A DNA stretch of 50,445 bases from Bacteroidota bacterium (GTDB lineage Bacteria > Bacteroidota > Ignavibacteria > Ignavibacteriales > Ignavibacteriaceae): positions 1 through 50,445 of the forward strand of contig JAEXTA010000147.1 in the NCBI GenBank assembly GCA_023453665.1, given 5' to 3'. Below are positions 16,306-25,005 of this stretch, piece after piece. Made by a program: the position numbers and the translations under genes. Numbering within the stretch: the stretch's first letter is position 1; the number at the start of each line of letters is the position of its first letter. Under the pieces are notes generated by a model. That model did no database searches, was not told where the DNA came from, and worked only from the letters and a program-made list of their open reading frames with translations.

Positions 16306-17549
16306 ATTTTGATATTGTTGAATCTTTTGCCCAAATGGTAAGGGAAAAAGGAATTGACAAAGATGTGCTTGCAGGCATACTGGAGGAAATATTCGGTTTA
16401 CTTGTAAGAAAAAAATACGGCGAAGAAGCAAAGTATGATGTAGTTGTGAATATGGATCGCGGTGATATTGAAATATTCCTCGAAAGAGAAATTGTTGATA
16501 CAGTAGAAAATCCGAACCTGCAGATCAGCATAGAAGAAATAAACAAACGCGGTAATGATGAAGAGCTTGAAGTTGGAGATGATTATGTTGAAAAAATTGA
16601 ACTGGCAAGCCTCGGAAGAAGATTAATAACACTTGCAAAGCAAAGCTTAAACCAGAAGATCCGGGAAATCGAAAAAGAAATTATTCATAACGAATACAAA
16701 GAACTGCTTGGTGAAATTGTTGTCGGGGATATTTATCAGATACGTAAAAACGATATACTCGTCAATCATAACAAAAACGAACTTCTGCTGCCGCGTAACG
16801 AACAGATACCTTATGAACGATACAAAAAAGGAGAAACAATACGGGCTATTGTTAAAGAAGTAAAAAAAGGTGCAAGCGGTCCGTTAATAATAATTTCACG
16901 TTCAGATAATATGTTCCTTCGCAGATTATTTGAAATTGAAATACCCGAAATCTATGACGGTATTATCGAAATAAAAGGTATTGCGCGTGAACCCGGGGAA
17001 AGAGCAAAGATTGCAGTTGAATCTCAGGATAACCGCATAGATGCTGTAGGTGCCTGCGTTGGAATGAAAGGCGTAAGAATTCACGCAATTGTAAGAGAAC
17101 TGAATAATGAGAACATAGACGTAGTCAATTATTCAAATGATCCGTTAGTGTTTATTCAAAGATCACTGGCTCCTGCAAAACTCAAAAAAATTGAACTGGA
17201 TGAAGAAGATAAAAAAGCTGTAGTTACAGCCGATAGTGACCAGGTATCTTTAATTGTTGGTAGAAATGGTGTGAACATCAGGCTTGCAATGAAATTAACC
17301 GGTTATGAAATAGAGATACTGCGTGAAGAAAAACCGTTTGAAGAATATGAAGAAGACATTGAACTTATAGACCTTAAAGAAGAACTTGGTCTTGAAATCT
17401 ATGAACTATTGATAAATCACAGGTATGATACAGCTCTTGAAGTACTTACGGCTGGTCCGGAAAAACTTAAAGAGATTGAAGGTCTGGATGATGAAAAGAT
17501 AAATGAAATTCTAGAAATTATTAAATCTCAGTTCGAGGAAGAAGAGTAG
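16302..17549 (+). CDS. nusA: Transcription termination/antitermination factor NusA
   Basis: 415 residues. Order: N-terminal RNA-polymerase-binding domain (1-125), S1 domain (about 135-200), then two KH domains (GACVGMKGVRI near 247 and VGRNGVNIRLA near 322). The acidic C-terminal region (350-415) includes a helix-hairpin-helix-like part. NusA binds the elongating polymerase and sets pausing, termination and antitermination. It overlaps rimP by 4 nt, implying translational coupling, and is 18 bp upstream of infB. GGAGG before ATG 16302 is a good ribosome site. Confidence 0.95.
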   Translation: MNFDIVESFAQMVREKGIDKDVLAGILEEIFGLLVRKKYGEEAKYDVVVNMDRGDIEIFLEREIVDTVENPNLQISIEEINKRGNDEELEVGDDYVEKIELASLGRRLITLAKQSLNQKIREIEKEIIHNEYKELLGEIVVGDIYQIRKNDILVNHNKNELLLPRNEQIPYERYKKGETIRAIVKEVKKGASGPLIIISRSDNMFLRRLFEIEIPEIYDGIIEIKGIAREPGERAKIAVESQDNRIDAVGACVGMKGVRIHAIVRELNNENIDVVNYSNDPLVFIQRSLAPAKLKKIELDEEDKKAVVTADSDQVSLIVGRNGVNIRLAMKLTGYEIEILREEKPFEEYEEDIELIDLKEELGLEIYELLINHRYDTALEVLTAGPEKLKEIEGLDDEKINEILEIIKSQFEEEE

Positions 17550-17567
17550 AGTAACAACAGAAGAAAT

Positions 17568-20186
17568 ATGTCCGAAACAAAAGAAAAAAAACTTAGAGTA
17601 TATAAGCTTGCATCAGAGATAAATCTTTCTGCCGAAAACCTTATTGAGTTTTTACAGAAAAAGGGACACGATGTAAAATCTCATATGTCTATGCTTACAG
17701 AAGCAATGATAAATGATATTAATGATCATTTTAAAAAAGACATTGAGAAAGCTGAAAAACATTACAAAAAAATTGCAGAGTTCCAAAAGAAGAGGACAGA
17801 AAAAGCACAGGCGGAAGAAACTAAAACTCCTGAACCTGTAGCTCCTGTTGAAGTTCAGCCCGAACCTGTTGTCGTAGAAACGAAACAGGAAGAACCAGAA
17901 CCTGAAGTAATAGTTGAAACTTCTGCTGAGATCGAAGAACAAAAGAAAGAAGAACCTCCTGTTGTCGTTGAAGAACAACAACCTGTAAAAGAGGAAGCAC
18001 CGGCAGAAAAACCGGTAGCTGAACAGGAAACAAAACCATTCATTACACCCAAAGAAGCTGAAGCAACAAAAAAACGAGGACTTACAGTCGTCGGCAAAAT
18101 TGATCTTGGCACCAAGCCTAAAAAAGCTGAAGCAACTCCCCCGGCTAAAGAGACTGAAACAACGGGACAGGAAGAAGTTGTAAAGAAAAAGAAAAAACCA
18201 AAAACAAAAAAGAAACCAACAGAAACTGTTGCAGAAGAACTTCCGGCAGCCAAAAAGAAAAAGAAAATAAAACGTTTCGAAATTGATCAGAACGAAGTAA
18301 AAGAAGCGATCAGAAAAACTCTTTTAAGTATGGATGATACTGCTGCTTCGGGAAGGGCTATACAAAGGAAAAAGAAACGTAAAGAAAGAGAAGCTGAAGA
18401 AGAGAGAAGACTAGAGCAAAAAACTATTGATCAAACCAAAATAAAGGTTACTGAATATATAGCAGTTAATGAACTCGCAAACCTCATGGGTGTTCCTGTT
18501 GGTGATGTAATTTCAAAATGTATTGGTCTTGGTTTAATGGTTTCTATAAACCAGCGGCTTGATCTTGAAACAATCACATTAGTTGCTGATGAATTCGGAT
18601 TCCAGATTGAACTGCAGGAAGAATATACAGCACAGGCGCTTGAAGATAATCCGGATGAGCCAGAGACACTTAAACACCGTCCACCTGTCGTAACAATTAT
18701 GGGTCACGTTGATCATGGTAAGACATCATTGCTTGATTATATCAGGCGGACAAATGTTGTAGCCGGTGAAGCCGGGGGTATTACCCAGCACATTGGTGCA
18801 TACAGAGTTGATGTTGGTAATGATAAATTTATAACCTTCCTCGATACTCCCGGTCACGAAGCCTTTACAGCTATGCGTGCCAGGGGTGCGCAGCTTACAG
18901 ATATAGTTGTGTTAGTAGTCGCAGCTGATGATGCGGTAATGCCTCAAACAGTTGAAGCTATAAATCATGCCCAGGCAGCGAACGTGCCGATCGTCATTGC
19001 AATCAATAAAATTGATAAACCCGGTTCCAATATTGATAGAATAAAACAGCAGCTTGCAGAGCGTAAAGTGCTTGTTGAAGAATGGGGCGGTAAATATCAG
19101 TGTGTTGAATTATCAGCTAAAACGGGATTAAATGTCGATAAACTTCTCGAAACAATTTTACTCGAAGCAGAAATACTTGAACTTAAAGCAAACCCTGATC
19201 GTCATGCGCGCGGTGCAGTTGTTGAATCTGAACTGGATAAAGGTAGAGGTATTACCGGTACTATCCTGGTTCAAAAAGGAACCCTGAAAATAGGCGATCC
19301 TTTTGTTGCCGGAATTTATCAGGGTAAAGTAAGGGCGATGTTCGACGAACGTGGTAATAAAGTTACAATAGCTCCGCCATCCACTCCAGTTCTTGTATTA
19401 GGATTTGAAGGTGCCCCACAGGCTGGCGACACATTTGTTGTTGTCGATTCCGAAAGGATTGCTCGCGAAGTTGGTATAAAACGTCAACAGTTAAAACGTG
19501 AACAGGATCAGAAGCAGGTACATCATATTACACTCGATGAAATTTCGAAACAGATAAGTATAGGCGGTGTTAAAGAACTTGCTCTTATTGTTAAAGGTGA
19601 TGTTGATGGTTCTGTAGAAGCATTGTCTGATTCATTAATGCGTTTATCAAATGAAGAAGTAATCGTACGTGTAATTCACAAAGGCGTCGGCGGTATTTCC
19701 GAAAGCGACGTTCTTCTTGCATCTGCTTCAAATGCAATCATAATTGGTTTCCATGTTCGTCCTAATTTAAACGCAAGAAAACTTGCCGAAACACAAAAAG
19801 TTGATATAAGACTTTACAGTGTAATTTATGACGCAATAAACGAAGTTAAATCCGCACTCGAAGGATTGCTCTCCCCGGTACTTTCTGAAGAAGTTGTTGC
19901 AACACTTGAAATAAGGGATACGTTCAAAGTACCTAAATTCGGTACTGTTGCCGGTTGTTATGTTCAGGAAGGTAAAATTGCAAGGAACAGCAAAGTAAGA
20001 ATTATCCGTGATGGTATTGTAATTCACGAAGGTGAAATCGGAACTTTAAGAAGATTCAAAGATGATGTTCGTGAAGTTGATGCCGGATATGAATGCGGTT
20101 TAAATGTTGCCAACTATAATGACATTAAAGTAGGCGATATAATCGAAGCATTTAAAATTGTGGAGACGAAGAAAAAACTTTCATAA
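17568..20186 (+). CDS. infB: Translation initiation factor IF-2
   Basis: 872 residues. Residues 8-60 are an IF2_N domain (RVYKLASEINLSAENLIEFL). A long Lys/Glu/Pro/Ala-rich linker runs to about 285. A second IF2_N module precedes the GTPase domain, with G1 GHVDHGKTS near 378, G3 DTPGHEAF near 426 and G4 NKID near 480. Domains II-IV follow. IF-2 brings initiator tRNA to the 30S subunit. The low-complexity linker creates long spurious antisense frames. It lies between nusA and rbfA, as in most bacteria. Confidence 0.96.
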   Translation: MSETKEKKLRVYKLASEINLSAENLIEFLQKKGHDVKSHMSMLTEAMINDINDHFKKDIEKAEKHYKKIAEFQKKRTEKAQAEETKTPEPVAPVEVQPEPVVVETKQEEPEPEVIVETSAEIEEQKKEEPPVVVEEQQPVKEEAPAEKPVAEQETKPFITPKEAEATKKRGLTVVGKIDLGTKPKKAEATPPAKETETTGQEEVVKKKKKPKTKKKPTETVAEELPAAKKKKKIKRFEIDQNEVKEAIRKTLLSMDDTAASGRAIQRKKKRKEREAEEERRLEQKTIDQTKIKVTEYIAVNELANLMGVPVGDVISKCIGLGLMVSINQRLDLETITLVADEFGFQIELQEEYTAQALEDNPDEPETLKHRPPVVTIMGHVDHGKTSLLDYIRRTNVVAGEAGGITQHIGAYRVDVGNDKFITFLDTPGHEAFTAMRARGAQLTDIVVLVVAADDAVMPQTVEAINHAQAANVPIVIAINKIDKPGSNIDRIKQQLAERKVLVEEWGGKYQCVELSAKTGLNVDKLLETILLEAEILELKANPDRHARGAVVESELDKGRGITGTILVQKGTLKIGDPFVAGIYQGKVRAMFDERGNKVTIAPPSTPVLVLGFEGAPQAGDTFVVVDSERIAREVGIKRQQLKREQDQKQVHHITLDEISKQISIGGVKELALIVKGDVDGSVEALSDSLMRLSNEEVIVRVIHKGVGGISESDVLLASASNAIIIGFHVRPNLNARKLAETQKVDIRLYSVIYDAINEVKSALEGLLSPVLSEEVVATLEIRDTFKVPKFGTVAGCYVQEGKIARNSKVRIIRDGIVIHEGEIGTLRRFKDDVREVDAGYECGLNVANYNDIKVGDIIEAFKIVETKKKLS

Positions 20187-20234
20187 GATGAAAAGTCGCA
20201 GCTTGTTGTTTATACGCTGCTGAAGGAATGAATT

Positions 20235-20609
20235 ATGTCTCACAGAATTGATAAAGTTGAAAACCTGATAAAAGAAGAGATCAGCCTGATCTTTCTTCAC
20301 AAACTTCAGGATCCTGATTTTGGATTTCTAACCATTACAAATGTTAAGGTAAGTCCCGATCTTAAAATCGCAAAAGTGTATATCTCAATCTTTGAAAAAG
20401 AAAAAAGAGAAAGTGCACTTGAAAAAGTAAAATCAAAAGCCGGGTTTATAAGATCAGAACTTGCATCAAGGCTGACGATTAAATTTACCCCTGAATTAAA
20501 ATTCTTCCTGGACGAATCGCTGGACTACGTCGAAAAAATAGAAGTACTTATAAAAAAGATACACGAAGAAGATGATAACAAGGGAAACGATTCAGAATTA
20601 CAACCCTGA
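20235..20609 (+). CDS. rbfA: Ribosome-binding factor A
   Basis: 124 residues: a single KH-like domain with conserved RIDKVENLIKEEIS at the start, then TITNVKVSPDLKIAKVYIS and the final ELKFFLDESLDYVEKI block. RbfA binds the 30S subunit and helps finish the 16S 5' end. The ATG follows a GGAATGA ribosome site. Its last 38 bp overlap truB. A small GCAGC/GCTGC inverted repeat (20198-20220) lies in the 48-bp gap after infB. Confidence 0.93.
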   Translation: MSHRIDKVENLIKEEISLIFLHKLQDPDFGFLTITNVKVSPDLKIAKVYISIFEKEKRESALEKVKSKAGFIRSELASRLTIKFTPELKFFLDESLDYVEKIEVLIKKIHEEDDNKGNDSELQP

Positions 20610-21282
20610 TTTTTCTGCCGGAGAAATAATACTCATCGATAAACCTTTCAGATGGACTTCCTTTAAAGTAGTTCACAAAATCAGGAAATCTACAGGCGTT
20701 AAAAAAGTTGGTCATGCCGGAACACTCGATCCACTGGCAACAGGACTTCTTATTCTTTGCACTGGTAAAAAAACAAAAGAGATGACAACATTTCAGAATC
20801 TCGTTAAAACATATGAAGGCGTGATCACATTAGGTAAAACTTCGCCATCAATGGATCTTGAGACAGAAGTCGCCTCAGGTAAACCGGTTGAGGGAATAAG
20901 TGAAAAACTGATTTTGGAAACTAAAGAAAAATTTGTTGGTAAAATTTTGCAAAAACCGCCAATGTATTCAGCATTAAAAGTAGGCGGTAAAACTTTGTAC
21001 AAAGCAGCAAGAAAAGGTAAGACTATTGAACGAAATGACCGCGAAGTTACCGTACATAGTTTTAAGATTACCCGGATAGTATTACCGGAAATTCATTTTG
21101 AAATAGTGTGTTCAAAAGGAACTTACATAAGAGTTATTGCAAATGATTTGGGCGAACAACTTGGATGTGGCGCTCTACTTAGCTCATTGCGAAGAACCGG
21201 GATTGGTGACTTTCTGGTCAGCGACGCATTGTCAATAGAAGAATTTATGAATCATTATACACAAAACAGATTAGTCATTTAA
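20572..21282 (+). CDS. truB: tRNA pseudouridine(55) synthase TruB
   Basis: 236 residues, a little shorter than the E. coli enzyme because it lacks most of the C-terminal PUA extension. The N-terminal IDKPFRWTSFKVV and the catalytic region GHAGTLDPLATGLL (Asp near residue 49) are clear, as are KPPMYSALKVGGK and CSKGTYIRVIANDLG. The enzyme makes pseudouridine 55 in the T-loop of tRNA. ATG 20572 lies inside rbfA (38-nt overlap); no later start keeps the conserved N-terminus, and GAAGAAG sits before it. Confidence 0.93.
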   Translation: MITRETIQNYNPDFSAGEIILIDKPFRWTSFKVVHKIRKSTGVKKVGHAGTLDPLATGLLILCTGKKTKEMTTFQNLVKTYEGVITLGKTSPSMDLETEVASGKPVEGISEKLILETKEKFVGKILQKPPMYSALKVGGKTLYKAARKGKTIERNDREVTVHSFKITRIVLPEIHFEIVCSKGTYIRVIANDLGEQLGCGALLSSLRRTGIGDFLVSDALSIEEFMNHYTQNRLVI

Positions 21283-21308
21283 AGTACCGGATTGCTCTAA
21301 TGCTAAAA

Positions 21309-21339
21309 TTTCATTTTAGGCTAAATTAACTTATATTTG
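21309..21339 (+). promoter_or_regulatory. Candidate promoter for ribF
   Basis: TATATTTG at 21332-21339 fits TAnnTTTG. The -33 position at 21309-21311 reads TTT instead of TTG. A 7-bp inverted repeat (CTAAAAT 21303-21309, ATTTTAG 21313-21319) overlaps the -33 box and could be an operator. Confidence 0.4.
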
Positions 21340-21361
21340 CACCCTATTGTACAGCTTTGAT

Positions 21362-22300
21362 ATGAAAATATTTGAGGATTTGTCCCGTGTTACTAAAGAT
21401 AAGAAAACAATAATCACTTTAGGAACTTTTGATGGAATACATTGCGGGCACAAAAAAATTCTGGAAACAGTAATTCAAAGAGCTTCTGAAATAAATGGAA
21501 GAAGTTTTTTAATTACATTCAATCCTCATCCCCGACATGTTCTTTCTGGTAAAAATCTGCCAGGACTTTTAACAACTCACCGTGAAAAAATTGCTTTGTT
21601 AAATTTATCAGGAATCGAAAATGTTCTAACGATAAATTTTACAAAAGAATTTTCCCAGCTAACACCGGAAGAGTTTGTTAAAAATATTCTTGTTGATGGA
21701 ATTGGATTAGAAGAAATAATAATCGGTACAGATCACCATTTTGGAAAAGGAAGAGGTGGTGATATTCAGACTCTTCAGGAAATGGGGTCGGTTTTCGATT
21801 TTAAAGTAAACTCTATTCAATCCTTTAAATTGGAAGATGATGCGATCAGCAGTACAAAGATCAGAAATTTGCTGACCGAAGGTAACATCGCAAAAGCGAA
21901 TAACTATCTCGGTCGTAAATATTCATTCAGCGGAACTGTTGTCGAAGGAGATAAACGCGGAAGAAAACTTGGATTTCCGACCGCTAACATTAAAATGGAA
22001 TCATCCGAAAAACTATTGCCGGCAATTGGTATCTATGTTGTTGAATTAGTTTTAGAAGGAATTACACACTACGGATTATTGAGCGTAGGAAAACGACCGA
22101 CATTTTATACTTCGGGTGAAATTATACCCGAAGTTTACATTTACGATTTTGATAAAGAAATTTACGGTGAATTTGTAACGGTAAATCTCGTCGAAAGATT
22201 AAGAGGAGAAGAAAAATTTTTATCTGCTGATGATTTAATAAAGCAGATGAATCTTGACAAAACAGCCGGTCTAAAAGTTTTAAATAATTTAGTTAATTAA
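21362..22300 (+). CDS. ribF: Bifunctional riboflavin kinase / FAD synthetase
   Basis: 312 residues from ATG 21362; TTG 21347 gives only 5 more residues. The N-terminal nucleotidyltransferase domain has TLGTFDGIHCGHKK (about 18-31), FNPHPR, and the SSTKIRNLL motif near 165. The C-terminal kinase domain begins near 184 with the flavin-binding block GRKLGFPTANI near 204-214. It converts riboflavin to FMN and FAD. It lies between truB and rpsO, a conserved position, and may have its own promoter. Confidence 0.93.
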   Translation: MKIFEDLSRVTKDKKTIITLGTFDGIHCGHKKILETVIQRASEINGRSFLITFNPHPRHVLSGKNLPGLLTTHREKIALLNLSGIENVLTINFTKEFSQLTPEEFVKNILVDGIGLEEIIIGTDHHFGKGRGGDIQTLQEMGSVFDFKVNSIQSFKLEDDAISSTKIRNLLTEGNIAKANNYLGRKYSFSGTVVEGDKRGRKLGFPTANIKMESSEKLLPAIGIYVVELVLEGITHYGLLSVGKRPTFYTSGEIIPEVYIYDFDKEIYGEFVTVNLVERLRGEEKFLSADDLIKQMNLDKTAGLKVLNNLVN

Positions 22301-22321
22301 TCCCGGGTGGTTCTGGGATTA
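22298..22321 (+). promoter_or_regulatory. Hairpin in the rpsO leader
   Basis: TAATCCC (22298-22304), starting at the ribF stop codon, pairs with GGGATTA (22315-22321). No T run follows, so it is unlikely to be a terminator. It ends 29 nt before the rpsO start, where S15 leader structures are found in other bacteria. Confidence 0.55.
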
Positions 22322-22350
22322 TATTGAATAATCAAATAAGGAAAGATAAA

Positions 22351-22614
22351 ATGACCAAAGAGGAAAAAACCGAACTAGTAAAAAAATTCGGTAAAAACGA
22401 ACAGGACACCGGAAAACCGGAAGTTCAAATTGCTCTGATAACAAAACACATAAACGATCTTACAGAACATTTTAATGTTCATAAAAAAGATCATCACTCA
22501 AGACGAGGCTTAATGATGATGGTTGGTAAAAGAAGAAGACTTTTAGACTACCTCATGAAAAAAGATATAAGCAGATACAGAGCTATTATTAAAGAATTAA
22601 ATATCAGGAAATAA
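22351..22614 (+). CDS. rpsO: 30S ribosomal protein S15
   Basis: 87 residues, the standard S15 length, starting at ATG 22351 with AAGGAAAG upstream; an in-frame TTG at 22324 would add nine unlike residues. Conserved DTGKPEVQIALIT, HKKDHHSRRGL and KRRRLLDYL motifs are all present. S15 binds 16S rRNA helices 20-22 early in 30S assembly. It is followed by pnp after 10 bp, the usual rpsO-pnp pair. Confidence 0.96.
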   Translation: MTKEEKTELVKKFGKNEQDTGKPEVQIALITKHINDLTEHFNVHKKDHHSRRGLMMMVGKRRRLLDYLMKKDISRYRAIIKELNIRK

Positions 22615-22624
22615 AGGTTTATAA

Positions 22625-24736
22625 ATGATTGTTAAGAAAGAAGTAGAAATAGGCGGTAAGTTATTTTCAATTGAAACAGGTCGATTTGCAAGGCAGGCAA
22701 ATGGTGCTGTTATGGTACGGTACGAAGATACAATGGTACTGGTTACTGCGGTGGCTGCCGAAGAAGCAAAAGAAGACCAGGACTTTTTTCCGTTACAGGT
22801 TGAATACAGGGAAAAAACTTCAGCCGCAGGAAAATTTCCCGGCGGATATATTAAACGCGAAGGAAGACCAACGGAAAAAGAAATACTCAGTGCAAGATTA
22901 ATTGATCGTCCTATAAGACCACTCTTTCCTGAATCATTTAAGAATGAAACACAGGTTATAGCATTTGTGTTTTCGCATGACGGAGAAAATGATGCAGATG
23001 TTCTCGGTGCAGTCGGGGCATCTGCAGCTTTAACAATCTCAGATATTCCTTTTGACGGACCAATGGCAGAAGTAAGGGTTGGTAGAATAAATGGTGAATT
23101 TATTCTGAATCCTACTCACCCTCAGATTAAACTAAGCGATGTGGAACTGGTTGTTGCTGGTACTGCCGATTCAATCATGATGGTTGAAGGTGAATCGAAA
23201 GAAGTTAGTGAAACAGAATTACTTGAAGCCCTGAAATTTGCACATGATGCAATTAAAAAAATTGTTGCGCTTCAAATTGAACTAAGAAATGAAATTGGAA
23301 AACCTAAAAAAGTTTTTCCGGTTAAAGAAGTTAATCCTGAACTTAAAAAAGCAGTACTTGAACTGGCTTCAGATAAATTCAAAAAAATAGTTTATTCGGT
23401 TCTTACCAAAGAAGAAAGAAGTGCGGCAAATAAAGAACTTGTTCTCTTGGTTCAGGAATCATTAGCTGAACAATTTCCGGATCAATCCAAAGTTATTGCC
23501 GAAATTCTTCACGATATGGAAAAAGATTTAATGCGGGGAAGAATTCTGAGTGAAGGTATAAGATTAGACGGAAGGAACACAAAACAAATAAGACCAATCA
23601 CAATTGAATTGGGGCTGCTTCCCAGAACTCATGGATCAGCATTATTTACAAGGGGCGAAACACAAAGTTTAACAACAGTTACTCTTGGAACAAAGAATGA
23701 TGAACAGACTGTTGATGGTTTAACAGACGAGTACACCAAAAAATTCATGCTTCATTATAATTTCCCGCCATTCAGTGTTGGTGAAGTTGGAAGAATGAGC
23801 GGAGTTGGCAGAAGAGAAATTGGTCATGGAAATCTTGCCGAGCGTGCTTTAAAGATGATGTTCCCCTCGGAGGAACAATTCCCTTATACGGTAAGAATAA
23901 TTTCAGACATTCTTGAATCTAACGGCTCGTCATCAATGGCAACAGTTTGTGCCGGTTCACTGGCTATGATGGATGGCGGAGTTCCTATTCAAAAAGCAGT
24001 AGCGGGTATTGCAATGGGTCTCGTTAAAGAGGGAGATAAATTTGCAGTTCTGTCTGACATACTTGGTAATGAAGATCATCTTGGCGATATGGACTTTAAA
24101 GTTGCCGGAACAAGAGATGGAATTACAGCATTCCAGATGGACATAAAAATCCAGGGAATATCTTTTGAAATTATGGAGACGGCACTTTACCAGGCAAAAG
24201 AGGGAAGATTCCATATACTCGGAATAATGGATGAATCAATTAATAAACCTAATGATTCATTATCTCAATACGCACCAAGGTTAATTACAATGAAAATTGA
24301 TCAGGATCAAATTGGTCTTGTTATTGGTCCCGGTGGAAAAACAATTCAGGGTATGCAAAGGTTATTCGGTGTTGATATCAATATTGATGACGACGGCACC
24401 GTTAACATAGCATCACCTAATAAAGAAAGTGCAACGAAGTGCAAGGAGTACATCAAAAAATTAACAGCAACTCCTGAAGTCGGTGAAATATATGACGGTG
24501 TTGTTACAAAACTGATGGACTTTGGAGCATTTGTTGAAATATTACCCGGCAAAGAAGGTTTGTTACACATATCCCAGATTGACAACAAAAGGGTTGATAA
24601 AGTATCTGACTTCTTCAAACCGGGAGATAAAGTAACAGTTAAGTTGTTAAAGATTGAAAACGGTAAATATTCTCTAAGCAGAAAAGAATTGTTAAAAGAA
24701 AACAAATCAGAAAATACGCCGTCTTCACAAAACTGA
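22625..24736 (+). CDS. pnp: Polynucleotide phosphorylase
   Basis: 703 residues, full length. Two RNase PH-like domains (about 1-225 and 305-545; the second has FTRGETQSL and the GRREIGHGNLAERAL block), an intervening helical domain, then KH (about 555-615, VIGPGGKTIQGM) and S1 (about 620-690, GVVTKLMDFGAFVEILPGKEG). The enzyme degrades RNA from the 3' end using phosphate and is a degradosome partner. Its co-location with rng (270 bp downstream) fits RNA turnover. Confidence 0.96.
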   Translation: MIVKKEVEIGGKLFSIETGRFARQANGAVMVRYEDTMVLVTAVAAEEAKEDQDFFPLQVEYREKTSAAGKFPGGYIKREGRPTEKEILSARLIDRPIRPLFPESFKNETQVIAFVFSHDGENDADVLGAVGASAALTISDIPFDGPMAEVRVGRINGEFILNPTHPQIKLSDVELVVAGTADSIMMVEGESKEVSETELLEALKFAHDAIKKIVALQIELRNEIGKPKKVFPVKEVNPELKKAVLELASDKFKKIVYSVLTKEERSAANKELVLLVQESLAEQFPDQSKVIAEILHDMEKDLMRGRILSEGIRLDGRNTKQIRPITIELGLLPRTHGSALFTRGETQSLTTVTLGTKNDEQTVDGLTDEYTKKFMLHYNFPPFSVGEVGRMSGVGRREIGHGNLAERALKMMFPSEEQFPYTVRIISDILESNGSSSMATVCAGSLAMMDGGVPIQKAVAGIAMGLVKEGDKFAVLSDILGNEDHLGDMDFKVAGTRDGITAFQMDIKIQGISFEIMETALYQAKEGRFHILGIMDESINKPNDSLSQYAPRLITMKIDQDQIGLVIGPGGKTIQGMQRLFGVDINIDDDGTVNIASPNKESATKCKEYIKKLTATPEVGEIYDGVVTKLMDFGAFVEILPGKEGLLHISQIDNKRVDKVSDFFKPGDKVTVKLLKIENGKYSLSRKELLKENKSENTPSSQN

Positions 24737-24745
24737 TTTTAATTG

Positions 24746-24765
24746 TGCCGGAAAATTATCCGGCA
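24746..24765 (+). terminator. Hairpin after pnp without U tract
   Basis: TGCCGGA (24746-24752) pairs with TCCGGCA (24759-24765). AAGTGACTG follows instead of T, so it is a 3'-end stabilising hairpin or a weak terminator. Confidence 0.45.
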
Positions 24766-24967
24766 AAGTGACTGCGATCATTGATTGAATATCAAATGAT
24801 TCAGTGAAAATTTTTTCGTTTTATTTTTATTTAATAATAAACGGTTCAATGCTTAATAACATGCTAAATAGCCTATTTATGTTATTGCTTCCGCTTTTCA
24901 TTTTTAAAACGGTGAAAAGTTACGGGCAGCACTATGCACTGGACTGTTCATCGTTTACAATTTTAGA

Positions 24968-24988
24968 GATGAAATATTTTATTTCATC
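24968..24988 (+). promoter_or_regulatory. Perfect hairpin just upstream of rng
   Basis: GATGAAAT (24968-24975) pairs with ATTTCATC (24981-24988) around ATTTT. It ends 17 nt before the rng start, directly next to its ribosome binding region. Confidence 0.6.
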
Positions 24989-25005
24989 AGAAGAGTTTGG
25001 TCGTT

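Noticed and set aside
15807..16334. 175-codon minus-strand frame opposite rimP
   Set aside because: RimP on the plus strand has clear family motifs; the antisense product has none.
17652..18253. Long antisense frames opposite the IF-2 linker
   Set aside because: They arise from the Lys/Glu/Pro-rich low-complexity coding of infB and give low-complexity Phe/Ser/Val-rich products.
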